Of a stretch of DNA of 64,000 bases, positions 26,683-35,810 are shown in pieces (the stretch's first letter is position 1; each line of letters begins with the position of its first letter). The position numbers were made by a program, and so were the translations under genes. Source of the DNA: Lachnospiraceae bacterium. Lineage in GTDB: Bacteria > Bacillota_A > Clostridia > Lachnospirales > Lachnospiraceae. The stretch lies in contig JAETQR010000005.1 of assembly GCA_021770615.1 (NCBI GenBank), positions 1 to 64,000 of the forward strand, written 5' to 3'. A model generated the notes under the pieces. That model was not told where the DNA came from, did not search any database, and saw only the letters and a program-made list of their open reading frames with translations.

Positions 26683-27198
26683 TTAGTTAGAAACCATAAG
26701 TGGAGCATTGTCATTGTATCTGCAGTGCTGTACGTTCGGCCCACCTGAATATGCAGTAGATGCCGAGCCTGTCATACTGTCAGGCTGAGTGGTTTCTGCA
26801 ACATATACAACTACCTTGTTGTTTGCCGTGTTATAATAACACATGATTGACTGACCTGCACCACCGTTTGAGTTCAAAGTAAGAGTTGAATCACCCAGTG
26901 TACTTGCCATATTCTGTGCAACTTTTGAGTTCGAACCAGACGCAATAACTCCTGATGGGTCAATAGCGAACGAATCCGTACCTGTTGCTTTAACATCTGC
27001 CACTGCTGTTGTCAATGCGCTGGCAATCGTATCAAGGGCCTGCAGATCCTTTGACTCACGGCTCTTCTCAAGATATGGGATAACCGCCAATGCTACTACT
27101 CCGACGAGGATAGCCATGATCGCAATAACGATGATCAGCTCCACCAGAGAAAAACCTTCATTAGAGCCACTTAAATACTTCTGAATTCTTTTTTTCAT
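26683..27198 (-). CDS. pilA: Major type IV prepilin (PilA-like)
   Basis: A 171-residue prepilin with AAAGGAG upstream. The leader ends SNEGFSLVELIIVIAIMAIL (cut after Gly, Glu at +5) and is followed by a helix and a Thr/Ser/Ala/Asn-rich globular domain with two Cys (CYYN, HCRYN) that could form a disulfide. As first gene after the strong promoter at 27263 and the only pilin of standard size with its own promoter, it is the likely major subunit. The leader contains a CAAGTT-A-AACTTG palindrome (27228-27240), perhaps an operator. Confidence 0.92.
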   Translation of the reverse strand: MKKRIQKYLSGSNEGFSLVELIIVIAIMAILVGVVALAVIPYLEKSRESKDLQALDTIASALTTAVADVKATGTDSFAIDPSGVIASGSNSKVAQNMASTLGDSTLTLNSNGGAGQSIMCYYNTANNKVVVYVAETTQPDSMTGSASTAYSGGPNVQHCRYNDNAPLMVSN

Positions 27199-27262
27199 AC
27201 TCTCATTCTCCTTTTTGCTTTTTAGTCCAAGTTAAACTTGAACATGTTAATTGATTTTATTC

Positions 27263-27291
27263 ATCATACCATACATTCAGAAACTTTTCAA
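27263..27291 (-). promoter_or_regulatory. Promoter of the pilA operon
   Basis: TTGAAA (27291-27286), 17-nt spacer, TATGAT (27268-27263) on the minus strand. About 65 nt to the pilA start. A palindrome CAAGTT-A-AACTTG at 27228-27240 sits in the untranslated leader. Confidence 0.75.
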
Positions 27292-27415
27292 TAATTTTTC
27301 CTCATTTTTACACATTTTTATACAAATTTAATAATTTTGAAATCTTTTTGCACACATCTGAGGTCATCTCCGTAACAAAATACGAAAATTTCTATTACCT
27401 GAACCTAAAACAAAC

Positions 27416-27444
27416 TTGATACTGTCTCCTTTTCATGATAAACT
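27416..27444 (+). promoter_or_regulatory. Possible promoter of the glycosyltransferase gene
   Basis: TTGATA (27416-27421), 17-nt spacer, TAAACT (27439-27444): a fair -35 and a poor -10. Together with the pilA promoter it fills the 342-bp divergent spacer 27199-27540. Confidence 0.5.
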
Positions 27445-27540
27445 ATAAAAGGTTTTTAAGCAATCAGGAAAAAACATTTGGGTGTCAATCCCCTTTTTAT
27501 GAAAGAGATCGACATCCGGATTAAAGAAAGGAATAAGAAC

Positions 27541-29337
27541 ATGAAACATTCCAGGCTTTCACGTAAAAAAATCATTTTGATACTCTCTGCTATGATACTG
27601 ATCCAGTTGGCATACATCACCTACACATTCGGCTGGCAGCGGGAAGGATACCACTCCGATGAAAACTGGAGTTATGGCTACGCAAACGCTTATTACCAGC
27701 CCCAGATATACTGCGACGAGGACGAACACCGCACGAATTTTAATACATGGACATCCGGTGACGTTTTCCGGAACTATATCGAAGTCCAGGAAGGGCAGCA
27801 GTTTTCCTATGGCTCTGTTGCACATAATATGGCGGCTGACTTTAACCCTCCCCTGCACAGTATGCTGTTACATACGATCTGCTCGTTCTTTCCGGATCGT
27901 TTTTCCTGGTGGTATGCTTACATTATTAATGTCATTTCATTTATCACCGCCATGATCGCCCTTTATTTTCTGGGCAAAGAATTAACCCATTCCCGGAAAA
28001 CCGCCCTGTTTATCTGCTTTTATTACGGGATACTTTCGGGCGCCCTGAATACATTTATCTATCTGCGCTCCTATGCACTGCTTACGGCGCTCGCAATCCT
28101 GTATGCCTACTTTCACTGCCGGTTATATAATAAGAATTTTCAGAAACCCCTTTTCTGCCTCGCCGGTATCTTTGTCCTGAACATTATCGGCGGACTGGGG
28201 CACTACTATTTTCTGGCGTTTGCCTTCTGCTTCGCTGTCATTTTTTTCCTCTACCAGATGGTCACAAAACATTTCAAAGCTGCCGGTCTGTATACTGTCG
28301 CTATGGCAGCGTCTGTCGGCATCGTTCTCTTACTCTGGCCTCATACGGTCGATCTGATCTCCTCCGGTGCTTCTGATCTGTACAAACGTCACATGCCGTT
28401 ATGGTGGGAGATCAAGGCCTGCTTTCAGTTTCTGGTCGGGGAATCCTGCGGATTTCTCGTTTATTATCTTGACGCCTACCAGGTCGCGATCATCAACGTA
28501 TGCCTTATTTTCCTTTTGATCATTGCCGCCGGACTATCGGTTCTTTTCCGAAACGAACCATGGTTCCGCTCTGCTATACGAAGAATCTTTCATAAAATAA
28601 AGCATGCATTTTTGTCTTTTCCAAAAAAAATAAAACGCATGAATAAAAAATATTTTTTGTTGGGAATCATTTGCCTGGCTACATTGGTCATCATCGCCAA
28701 AGTAAGTAATATTTATATGATGGGAATCGCATTTGACCGTTATCTGTTCTTTCTGATGCCGATCACCACTGCACTATTCGTTGGTGTGGCATCTAAACTG
28801 ATCCGTCTGGTATTTAAAAAGTTTTCCGCCGGATCCCGTATCAGTCTGATCATCGCATTTACACTGACCGGCTTAGCCATCAATTATATTTATTTCCCAT
28901 GTCACTACTTATTCACCCGGAATAATGTGAACGGACCAACCATCGAAACGATCACAAAAGACGCCAACGTGATCATCGTAACTCCAAATGACTGGCACTT
29001 AGTATGCTATAGCACCCTGTTAAAAGACTGTCGGAGCTTTTATGCCATAGACACCTCCTGCTTTATGGATTCTCTCGATTCGATAAACGACCTTGATGAT
29101 CCTTCCGACTCCCCGGTATATCTTGTCGTTGAACAAAACCGGCTCCGTGCCGACGATTGGGAAAACGACAACAGCACACCTCCAAATATGAAGTCTATCC
29201 AAGAAGCTCTTACGTATGATTTGACCATGGCCGATATTCTGGAGAAACTATCCTCTGCAAATTTTTCGACAATGTGTAAATTTATTACAAAGGAGAACGG
29301 TTTTACCGGACCTTATAAAATATACCGATTAAAATAA
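27541..29337 (+). CDS. Polytopic GT-C glycosyltransferase (family 39-like)
   Basis: The ATG at 27541 has AAAGGA at about eight nt; an upstream in-frame start at 27478 lacks a site. The 598-residue product has about eleven to twelve transmembrane helices. The first loop has HSDENWSYGY, with the acidic HSDE motif of GT-C transferases that use lipid-linked sugars. It is the only rightward gene inside the pilus region, divergent from pilA and convergent with pilC, so pilin O-glycosylation is an attractive inference; transfer to another surface polymer is possible. The last ~130 residues form a soluble domain. A hairpin terminator follows at 29343. Confidence 0.8.
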   Translation: MKHSRLSRKKIILILSAMILIQLAYITYTFGWQREGYHSDENWSYGYANAYYQPQIYCDEDEHRTNFNTWTSGDVFRNYIEVQEGQQFSYGSVAHNMAADFNPPLHSMLLHTICSFFPDRFSWWYAYIINVISFITAMIALYFLGKELTHSRKTALFICFYYGILSGALNTFIYLRSYALLTALAILYAYFHCRLYNKNFQKPLFCLAGIFVLNIIGGLGHYYFLAFAFCFAVIFFLYQMVTKHFKAAGLYTVAMAASVGIVLLLWPHTVDLISSGASDLYKRHMPLWWEIKACFQFLVGESCGFLVYYLDAYQVAIINVCLIFLLIIAAGLSVLFRNEPWFRSAIRRIFHKIKHAFLSFPKKIKRMNKKYFLLGIICLATLVIIAKVSNIYMMGIAFDRYLFFLMPITTALFVGVASKLIRLVFKKFSAGSRISLIIAFTLTGLAINYIYFPCHYLFTRNNVNGPTIETITKDANVIIVTPNDWHLVCYSTLLKDCRSFYAIDTSCFMDSLDSINDLDDPSDSPVYLVVEQNRLRADDWENDNSTPPNMKSIQEALTYDLTMADILEKLSSANFSTMCKFITKENGFTGPYKIYRLK

Positions 29338-29342
29338 ATAAG

Positions 29343-29368
29343 ACCCGGCTTTTTAGCCGGGCCCTTTT
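29343..29368. terminator. Terminator between the glycosyltransferase and pilC genes
   Basis: ACCCGGCT/AGCCGGG stem at 29343-29361 followed by CCCTTTT on the plus strand. It separates the two convergent genes and may act on both. Confidence 0.8.
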
Positions 29369-29407
29369 ATGTTGACTATTCTTTTATTTCTCTGTATCAC
29401 CTGTTTA

Positions 29408-30619
29408 TTATCCTGCCATCGTGTAAATCTGCATCATCGGCATGACGATCGCACCTACTACGCCTCCACAGACAACAGCCAGAACGATGATAACAGCCGG
29501 TTCCATCGCTGTCGTCAGATTCTTTGTGGCAGTCTCTACTTCCTGCTCATAATACTCTGCTACTTTATCTAACATCGCCTCTGTATTACCGGTTTCCTCA
29601 CCGATCCGGATCATATGATGGACCATCTGGGGAAATACCTCTGAGGCCTCGATCGGCTCTGACATCGGAACACCCTGCATGACCTCTTCTCGTGCATCAT
29701 TCAGTACCTTTCTTATAACCCGGTTCTCCACGACATTGGCTACGATACCAAGTGCCTCCACAAGCGGTACACCGGATACGACAAGAGTGGACATCGTCAT
29801 ACTGAATTTTGCCGCTGCATTTTTAACAGAAAAGTCTTTTATCAAAGGTATTTTCAAACACATCCGGCTTGTAAACTGCTTTCCGGCCTCCGTATTTTTA
29901 GCCGAAATTATAGCGGCAATAAGTCCAATAATACCAGCGATCACCCATACGATATTGGCCACCATAAAATCACTGACAGCGATTACGATACGCGTCGGCA
30001 ATGGAAGTGATTCTCCCATCTCTGCAAAAACCTCTTGGAAGTTCGGAATCACGACTACCATCAGTATGATCACGACGATAACTGCTACGATAAGCACTAC
30101 AACCGGATAGATCATAGCACCGATCAGCATAGAGCGGAGCTTCTGATCTTTCTCAAACTGGGTACAGATCCGCTCGAATGCCACACTCAGGTTACCGGTC
30201 GCTTCACCGGCAGCGACCATGTTGATCAAAAGATCCGGAAATACCTTACCTTCCAGAGCCATCGCATTAGCCAGCGTCTCACCTTTTTCCACATTTACCT
30301 GCACGTTGTAGATCGACTTACGAAGCACTTTATTCTCTGTCGAGTCCTCAAGCATCTTAAGCCCCTCCACAACCGTAACTCCGGCATTCAGGATACTGTA
30401 AAACTGTCGGCAGAACAATGTGATATCCTTTAATTTAACAGGATTCCCGATCGATATGTTCCACGCTGCATCATCGACACTCGTCGTCTCCTTGATCGAA
30501 TGAACGATGGCGCCCTCTCCTTTTAGTTTGGCTGTAGCCGCTTCTTCTGAGTTGGCCTCTACCGTGCCTTTTTTATCTTTTCCATATTTATCGGTTATCC
30601 TGTACTTAAATGTCGCCAT
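29408..30619 (-). CDS. pilC: Pilus inner-membrane platform protein PilC
   Basis: A 403-residue GspF/PilC protein with GGAGG upstream. An N-terminal soluble region with the TVEANSEEAATAKLKGEGA pattern of the family is followed by two GspF domains, each a four-helix bundle ending in membrane segments; three to four transmembrane helices are seen. FCRQFYSILNAGVTVVEGL and FSMTMSTLVVSGVPLVEAL are the paired signatures. It couples the cytoplasmic ATPases to the pilin fibre. It is last of pilB-pilT-pilC, 16 nt after pilT. Confidence 0.95.
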   Translation of the reverse strand: MATFKYRITDKYGKDKKGTVEANSEEAATAKLKGEGAIVHSIKETTSVDDAAWNISIGNPVKLKDITLFCRQFYSILNAGVTVVEGLKMLEDSTENKVLRKSIYNVQVNVEKGETLANAMALEGKVFPDLLINMVAAGEATGNLSVAFERICTQFEKDQKLRSMLIGAMIYPVVVLIVAVIVVIILMVVVIPNFQEVFAEMGESLPLPTRIVIAVSDFMVANIVWVIAGIIGLIAAIISAKNTEAGKQFTSRMCLKIPLIKDFSVKNAAAKFSMTMSTLVVSGVPLVEALGIVANVVENRVIRKVLNDAREEVMQGVPMSEPIEASEVFPQMVHHMIRIGEETGNTEAMLDKVAEYYEQEVETATKNLTTAMEPAVIIVLAVVCGGVVGAIVMPMMQIYTMAG

Positions 30620-30635
30620 TCATACCTCCTCCTTT

Positions 30636-31688
30636 CTAGTAAATTCGTTTATTCAATGCTGTTTTATCCTGGGCAAATGTAATTGCCTCATCCCTTGTGA
30701 CTTTGCCCGCAGTGTACAGCTCAAAGATCGAATCATCCATCGTGATCATTCCTTCTTTTTTCGACGTTTGGATCGCCGATGGGATCTGGTGGCTCTTTCC
30801 CTCCCGGATCAGAGCCCGTATCGCGCTGTTTGCATGAAGGATCTCAAATGCTGCGACCCGCCCGTTTCCATCTGCCGTCTTCATCAACTGCTGGGAAATG
30901 ATCGACTCCAGCAGCGTTGCTAACTGCAGACGGATCTGTGGCTGCTGATGTGGCGGAAATACGTCGATGATACGGTCGATCGTCGCCGCCGCACCGATCG
31001 TATGCAGCGTGGAGAACACAAGATGTCCTGTCTCTGCCGCTGTTACCGCTGTAGCGATCGTATCCAGGTCACGCATCTCTCCGACGAGGATCACGTCCGG
31101 ATCTTCACGAAGCGCCGCCCTCAGTGCATTTGCATAATTATCTGTGTCCATTCCGATCTCTCTCTGGTTTACGATCGACTTTTTATGTACATGGAGATAC
31201 TCGATCGGGTCTTCCAGCGTAATGATATGATGACTATAATTATCATTGATCCTGTTGATCAGCGAGGCGAGCGTCGTGGACTTACCACTACCCGTCGGCC
31301 CGGTAACGAGCACCAACCCTCTTTTCTTATTTACAAGATCAATGACCGACTGGGTCAGTCCAAGGCTTTCCGGCTCCGGAATCTCCGTATTGATCAGTCG
31401 GATAACAAATGCCATCGATCCTTTCTGCTTAAATACATTTACACGGAACCGCCCCTCTCCCGGAATCGCATAAGAAAAATCCGCCTCTCCGGTCTCATTA
31501 AAATCTGCGATCAGTCTCTTGGGTATCATCTGTTCTACAAGCGTTTTTGTATCCGCCCCCGTAAGAGGCGTTGCCGACATTTCTTTCAACGTTCCATGCA
31601 CTCTGCATTTGATCGGTATTCCTACCGAAACATGAACGTCGGATGCACCGACCTTACGCGCCTGTCTTAGTATGTCATCCAGTGTCAT
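30636..31688 (-). CDS. pilT: Pilus retraction ATPase PilT
   Basis: A 350-residue hexameric ATPase that powers pilus retraction and twitching. Walker A GPTGSGKST lies at about 130-138, the Walker B/Asp-box region DPDVILVGEMRD at about 197-207, and the His-box HLVFSTLHT follows. The PilT-specific AIRALIREGK motif is present near the C-terminus, separating it from PilB. There is no tetracysteine motif. Its gene lies between pilB and pilC, so the system is a retractile type IV pilus rather than a type II-like one. Confidence 0.96.
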   Translation of the reverse strand: MTLDDILRQARKVGASDVHVSVGIPIKCRVHGTLKEMSATPLTGADTKTLVEQMIPKRLIADFNETGEADFSYAIPGEGRFRVNVFKQKGSMAFVIRLINTEIPEPESLGLTQSVIDLVNKKRGLVLVTGPTGSGKSTTLASLINRINDNYSHHIITLEDPIEYLHVHKKSIVNQREIGMDTDNYANALRAALREDPDVILVGEMRDLDTIATAVTAAETGHLVFSTLHTIGAAATIDRIIDVFPPHQQPQIRLQLATLLESIISQQLMKTADGNGRVAAFEILHANSAIRALIREGKSHQIPSAIQTSKKEGMITMDDSIFELYTAGKVTRDEAITFAQDKTALNKRIY

Positions 31689-31761
31689 ATCCCCTTCTCC
31701 TCCTTATGTTGTTTTATCATTTTTTGTGTATATTCTTATACAGCACAATGTTAAACCAGTT

Positions 31762-33468
31762 TTATTCCGCTGCGATCCTCTCCACTTCAGAAATCGATGT
31801 AACTCCCTTCAGCACAAGCTTTGCCGCCCCCAGACGCAGTGTAGTAAGCCCCTCTTTTAATGCCACTTTCTGGATTTCTTCAGCGCCGCCCCCCCGGCTG
31901 ATCACTTCCCTGAGCGCCGGTGTGATCGGCATGATCTCGTACACACCGATTCGTCCGCGGTACCCGGAGTTATTACAATAGGCGCACCCGTTTTCTGATG
32001 GCTCATATATGAGGGGGTTCGAATCTCCTCTCAGGCGAAGCCTGAATTTATCCGTATCCGACATCTGTTTCTGGACATGACATTTCGGACAGATCCTTCT
32101 TACCAGTCGCTGTGCGATGATACCAACGACTGAATCGGCCACCATATAAGGTTCAATCCCCATATCCTCAAGACGCGTAACTGTACTCGCCGCACTGTTC
32201 GTATGCAGGGTACTGACCACAAGATGTCCTGTGATCGCCGCCTTTACAGCGATAGTTGCCGTCTCTTCATCTCGGATCTCTCCGATCATAATGATATCCG
32301 GATCCTGACGCAGGATTGAACGGAGCGCAGAAGCAAAAGTAAGTCCTGCTTTTTCATTTACCTGCACCTGATTGATCCCATCCACATCTGCCTCGACCGG
32401 ATCTTCTACTGTGATAATATTTACATCTCCGCCATTCAACTCATTCAGTACCGTATAAAGCGTCGTGGACTTACCACTACCTGTCGGTCCGGTAACAAGA
32501 ATGATCCCATGCGGATTTTTTAATATGCCGTCAAACCGTTTCAACTCTTCTTCCTGAAATCCAAGCTCGCTCTTTTCCTTATTTAAACCGGATTTGGAAG
32601 CGATACGCATTACGACCTTCTCTCCGAACGTCGTCGGAAGAGAGGATACACGGAGATCGTACTCCACCCGGTTAAAAATAAGTGTCATACGTCCGTCCTG
32701 CGGAGCTCTTTTTTCAGAAATGTTCATCCCACTGACGATCTTGATACGGGCTACGATCGCGCTCTGGAGATCTTTCGGATACCTCATAACCTCCTGCATC
32801 GCACCGTCGATACGGTACCTGACACGTACCTGATCCTCCAACGCCTCGATATGGATATCACTGGCGCGCTCATTGACTGCCTGCTCAATGATCTTATTGA
32901 CAAGAAGCACGATCGGCGAATTGTCAACTTCTTCATTTCCCTCTTCTTTTTTATCTCCTTTAAGCTTCTTGTCTTTCTCCTGACGTTCCTGGGAAAATGT
33001 CTCTGCAAGCTTAGCTGACTGCTCGTTTCCATAATATTTCTCGATCGCGTATGCCACATCCGAAGGGGTTGCAACCATGATTTCGATCTGCATGTTTGTA
33101 ATGATCGAAATATCATCCACCGCAATGATATCAAGCGGATCTGCCATCGCCACTCTCAGGATGTTCGGATTGTTCTCATCCAACTCAAATGGTATAACAT
33201 TATGTTTGCGGACAATATTCTCCGGAAGAAGTTCGATCACCTCGGGTGCAAGCTTCGCCTCTCTGATCTTGGCGATCGGAATCTTCATCTGCTGGCCGAT
33301 CGCTTCTGCGATTTCGGACTCATCTGTAAATTTGAGTTCGATCAGCGTCTCGCCCAGTTTTTTCCCCATCTCTTTTTGTTTTGCCAGTGCCTCCATCAAC
33401 TGTTCATTTGTGATAACATTGGCATCTACCAGCATATCGCCTATTCTCTTACGACTACTTCCAACCAT
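31762..33468 (-). CDS. pilB: Pilus extension ATPase PilB
   Basis: A 568-residue ATPase for pilus assembly. An N-terminal MshEN domain (about 1-145) includes LMEALAKQKEMGKKLGETLI; such domains often bind c-di-GMP, but binding here is unproven. A charged linker (150-180) follows. Walker A GPTGSGKST is at 327-335, with DPDIIMIGEIRDEET and HLVVSTLHTN after it. The C-terminal zinc module has CPKC and CAYC pairs. It is led by a tiny membrane ORF 10 nt upstream. AGGTGAT serves as ribosome binding site. Confidence 0.96.
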   Translation of the reverse strand: MVGSSRKRIGDMLVDANVITNEQLMEALAKQKEMGKKLGETLIELKFTDESEIAEAIGQQMKIPIAKIREAKLAPEVIELLPENIVRKHNVIPFELDENNPNILRVAMADPLDIIAVDDISIITNMQIEIMVATPSDVAYAIEKYYGNEQSAKLAETFSQERQEKDKKLKGDKKEEGNEEVDNSPIVLLVNKIIEQAVNERASDIHIEALEDQVRVRYRIDGAMQEVMRYPKDLQSAIVARIKIVSGMNISEKRAPQDGRMTLIFNRVEYDLRVSSLPTTFGEKVVMRIASKSGLNKEKSELGFQEEELKRFDGILKNPHGIILVTGPTGSGKSTTLYTVLNELNGGDVNIITVEDPVEADVDGINQVQVNEKAGLTFASALRSILRQDPDIIMIGEIRDEETATIAVKAAITGHLVVSTLHTNSAASTVTRLEDMGIEPYMVADSVVGIIAQRLVRRICPKCHVQKQMSDTDKFRLRLRGDSNPLIYEPSENGCAYCNNSGYRGRIGVYEIMPITPALREVISRGGGAEEIQKVALKEGLTTLRLGAAKLVLKGVTSISEVERIAAE

Positions 33469-33478
33469 AACATATCAC

Positions 33479-33610
33479 CTATTTCCCGTCTGTTGATTTT
33501 GCATTTTTGGCTTTTCGTATTTTAATCCCAGCCCAGATGCCGACCCCGGCTACTGCCGAATACACGATCAGCTTTACTCCATACGTAAGGAACGCTTCTC
33601 CTAATCCCAT
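33479..33610 (-). CDS. 43-residue membrane protein leading the pilB operon
   Basis: An ATG at 33610 with GGAGG at six nt opens a 43-codon frame ending ten nt before pilB. The product has one hydrophobic helix (LTYGVKLIVYSAVAGVGIW) and a basic tail (KIRKAKNAK), so it is a bitopic membrane peptide with an inside-positive C-terminus. The good site, helix with a basic tail, and tight spacing to pilB support a real gene. It may be an accessory to PilB or the platform, or a general small membrane protein. The family is not recognised. Confidence 0.7.
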   Translation of the reverse strand: MGLGEAFLTYGVKLIVYSAVAGVGIWAGIKIRKAKNAKSTDGK

Positions 33611-33653
33611 ATATGACCTCCAATCTGCCAGGCACGATAGTCCTGACACAAAA

Positions 33654-33873
33654 TTTGTCTTAAATTCTAATGCCTGTTTGCAAGTTCTTCCACAACATCA
33701 TCCCACGTTTTGTCTTAAATTCTAATGCCTGTTTGCAAGTTCTTCCACAACATCATCCCACGTTTTGTCTTAAATTCTAATGCCTGTTTGCAAGTTCTTC
33801 CACGACATCATCCCATGTTTTGTCTTAAATTCTAATGCCTGTTTGCAAGTTCTTCCACAACATCATCCCACGT
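33654..33873. repeat. Four 55-bp tandem repeats made from the hisIE 3' end
   Basis: Four near-identical units of 55 bp (33654-33708, 33709-33763, 33764-33818, 33819-33873). The fourth holds the real last codons and stop of hisIE ([13 protein letters not shown]); the other three are copies in the 3' untranslated region. The third unit differs at two positions. The unit is not a multiple of three and each contains a stop, so copy changes do not alter the protein. No spacer/repeat alternation, so this is not a CRISPR array. Confidence 0.95.
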
Positions 33874-35073
33874 CAGGCCACACTGCACCATAAGAACCAT
33901 CATATGATACAGAAAATCCGCAATCTCATATTTTAATTCTTCTGCATCCGGATTCTTTGCTGCAATGACGATCTCTGTCGCCTCTTCTCCACACTTTTTT
34001 AATATCTTATCAATCCCCTTATCGAAGAGATAATTCGTATACGATCCCTCTTTCGGATTTTTTTTACGTCCTTCGATCGTAGCAAACACCTCATTCAGAA
34101 TGGTAAGCGGATTTATATTGTTATAATCTTTTTTGGCAAGTTCGTTAAAAAAGCAGCTCCTTGCGCCTGTGTGGCACGCCGCCCCTACCTGGTGCACTTT
34201 AGCGAGTACCGTATCGTGGTCACAGTCAAGACGCAATTCTTTCACATACTGATAATGGCCGGAAGTTTCTCCTTTACACCAAAGTTCCTGCCTGCTCCTG
34301 CTAAAATACGTCATCTTCCCTGTCGCACAGGTAGCTTCATAAGATTCTTTATTCATATAGGCAAGCTGAAGTACCTCTCCCGTCTTGTAATCCTGTGTAA
34401 TACACGGAATCAGCCCTTTATCATCCGTTTTAAATTCCGAAAAATCCATCGAGGACTCGAACGTGTTCATTTCAATCCCCGCTGCTTTCATATTCCGTTT
34501 TATCTTCAAAAGTTCTTTTCCTGAAAAATGATCGGTAGAAACTCCTTCTACATTCGGAAGTTTCAAAAGGCTCTCCAGATCATTTCTGAGCAGGCTGTCC
34601 CGTACAATGATCTTCTTTCCGGCAAGCGTACACTTCCGCTCAAGATTTGCTCCCATATCCACATGCTTTACCAATAATGTATCTGCCGGAAAATGAATCT
34701 TTTCAAAATCAATGTCCCCATCGATCTCCACCATGATCTTATCTGCGCCAAACCGTCCCGACACCTCTTTAAAAATCGCCTCATCCGGGCAGATATCGTA
34801 TTTGATGACGAGCTGGCCGGCTCCTGCATAAAATGCCTTTTTCGCATCCTCAAAACGCCCGATATACATACCGGTAAAAAACGGAATATCAATCTTTTCC
34901 TTTATCTCCTTGAGCGTGGAAAGAAATTCCTCACGCTCCTTTTCAATCTTCGAATAATTATAAATAAACAGGGCGTCTGCCCCGGCAAAACAATACTGTT
35001 CCGCCTGCATCACGACATTTGCTGAAAGCTCATTTTCCCCATTTATGTACGGAATAATCTTTTTGTAACCCAA
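33832..35073 (-). CDS. hisIE: HisIE bifunctional enzyme with N-terminal degenerate HisA/HisF-like domain
   Basis: A 413-residue fusion for steps two and three of histidine synthesis. The probable start is TTG at 35073, with GGAGG seven nt upstream. Residues 1-215 resemble a HisA/HisF barrel, but the catalytic Asp position in the first strand is lost (IIPYING instead of the usual LDV). Residues about 240-325 are HisI (AMP cyclohydrolase) with [19 protein letters not shown] and the Cys/Asp set DCDHDTVL and GARSCFF. Residues about 330-413 are HisE (PRATP pyrophosphatase) with [10 protein letters not shown] and CGEEATE. The barrel part may be only structural. hisB lies upstream. The 3' end is duplicated in tandem. 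Confidence 0.87.
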   Translation of the reverse strand: MGYKKIIPYINGENELSANVVMQAEQYCFAGADALFIYNYSKIEKEREEFLSTLKEIKEKIDIPFFTGMYIGRFEDAKKAFYAGAGQLVIKYDICPDEAIFKEVSGRFGADKIMVEIDGDIDFEKIHFPADTLLVKHVDMGANLERKCTLAGKKIIVRDSLLRNDLESLLKLPNVEGVSTDHFSGKELLKIKRNMKAAGIEMNTFESSMDFSEFKTDDKGLIPCITQDYKTGEVLQLAYMNKESYEATCATGKMTYFSRSRQELWCKGETSGHYQYVKELRLDCDHDTVLAKVHQVGAACHTGARSCFFNELAKKDYNNINPLTILNEVFATIEGRKKNPKEGSYTNYLFDKGIDKILKKCGEEATEIVIAAKNPDAEELKYEIADFLYHMMVLMVQCGLTWDDVVEELANRH

Positions 35074-35140
35074 ACCAGTTCCTCCTCTGTCCCTGACTGC
35101 TATCGCTCCTCCCGGGAGCCTGCTTTTTGTCAGAGCCGAT

Positions 35141-35728
35141 CTATAAAACTCCCTTTGTGGATAATACGCCTTCAATCCGGTCGTCCCTCTTCACAGCCAT
35201 ATCCATCGCCTTCGCCACCGCCTTAAACATCGCCTCTGCGATGTGATGCGTATTCGTTCCGGCCAACTGTTTGATATGAAGGTTCATCCCTGCACCCGAG
35301 GCAAATCCCATGAAAAACTCACGCACGGTCTCCGTCTCCATCGTCCCAAGCTTTTCTGCCGCAAGTTCTGCCTCAAAAGCAAGAAAAGCACGACCTGACA
35401 GATCAAGGGAGGCCAGAACAAGCGCATCGTCCATCGGGAGGATAAAAAAGCCAAACCGGCCAATCCCCTCTTTTTCTCCTAACGCTTTTGAAAATGCCTG
35501 GCCAAGCACGATACCGGTATCCTCAACGGTATGATGCGCATCCACCTGTATATCTCCCTTTACTTTTACCGTCAGGTCAAAAAATCCGTGTCTGGCAAAT
35601 CCCTCCAGCATATGGTCAAAAAATCCGATGCCCGTATCGATCTCATATTTTCCTGCCCCATCGATATTCAGTCCGATTTTAATCTCAGTCTCTCTTGTAC
35701 ACCGCTCACACTCAGCATATCGTTCCAC
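35141..35728 (-). CDS. hisB: Imidazoleglycerol-phosphate dehydratase
   Basis: A 195-residue single-domain HisB starting at a GTG with AGGAGG at eight nt. It converts IGP to imidazole-acetol phosphate with manganese. The paired metal sites are seen as [13 protein letters not shown] and [11 protein letters not shown] in the N-terminal half and [15 protein letters not shown] and [15 protein letters not shown] in the C-terminal half. It lies between trmD and hisIE on one strand. The rest of the his pathway is not in this window. Confidence 0.96.
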   Translation of the reverse strand: MERYAECERCTRETEIKIGLNIDGAGKYEIDTGIGFFDHMLEGFARHGFFDLTVKVKGDIQVDAHHTVEDTGIVLGQAFSKALGEKEGIGRFGFFILPMDDALVLASLDLSGRAFLAFEAELAAEKLGTMETETVREFFMGFASGAGMNLHIKQLAGTNTHHIAEAMFKAVAKAMDMAVKRDDRIEGVLSTKGVL

Positions 35729-35810
35729 GATACACTCCTCCTGTCATGATGGCATAATAAGCCATCTTTTATCTTATTATTCTACCACGGTCTTACAAAA
35801 AATGCAAGTT

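Noticed and set aside
33654..33873. CRISPR-like reading of the 55-bp repeats
   Set aside because: Units abut without unique spacers and are copies of the hisIE end.
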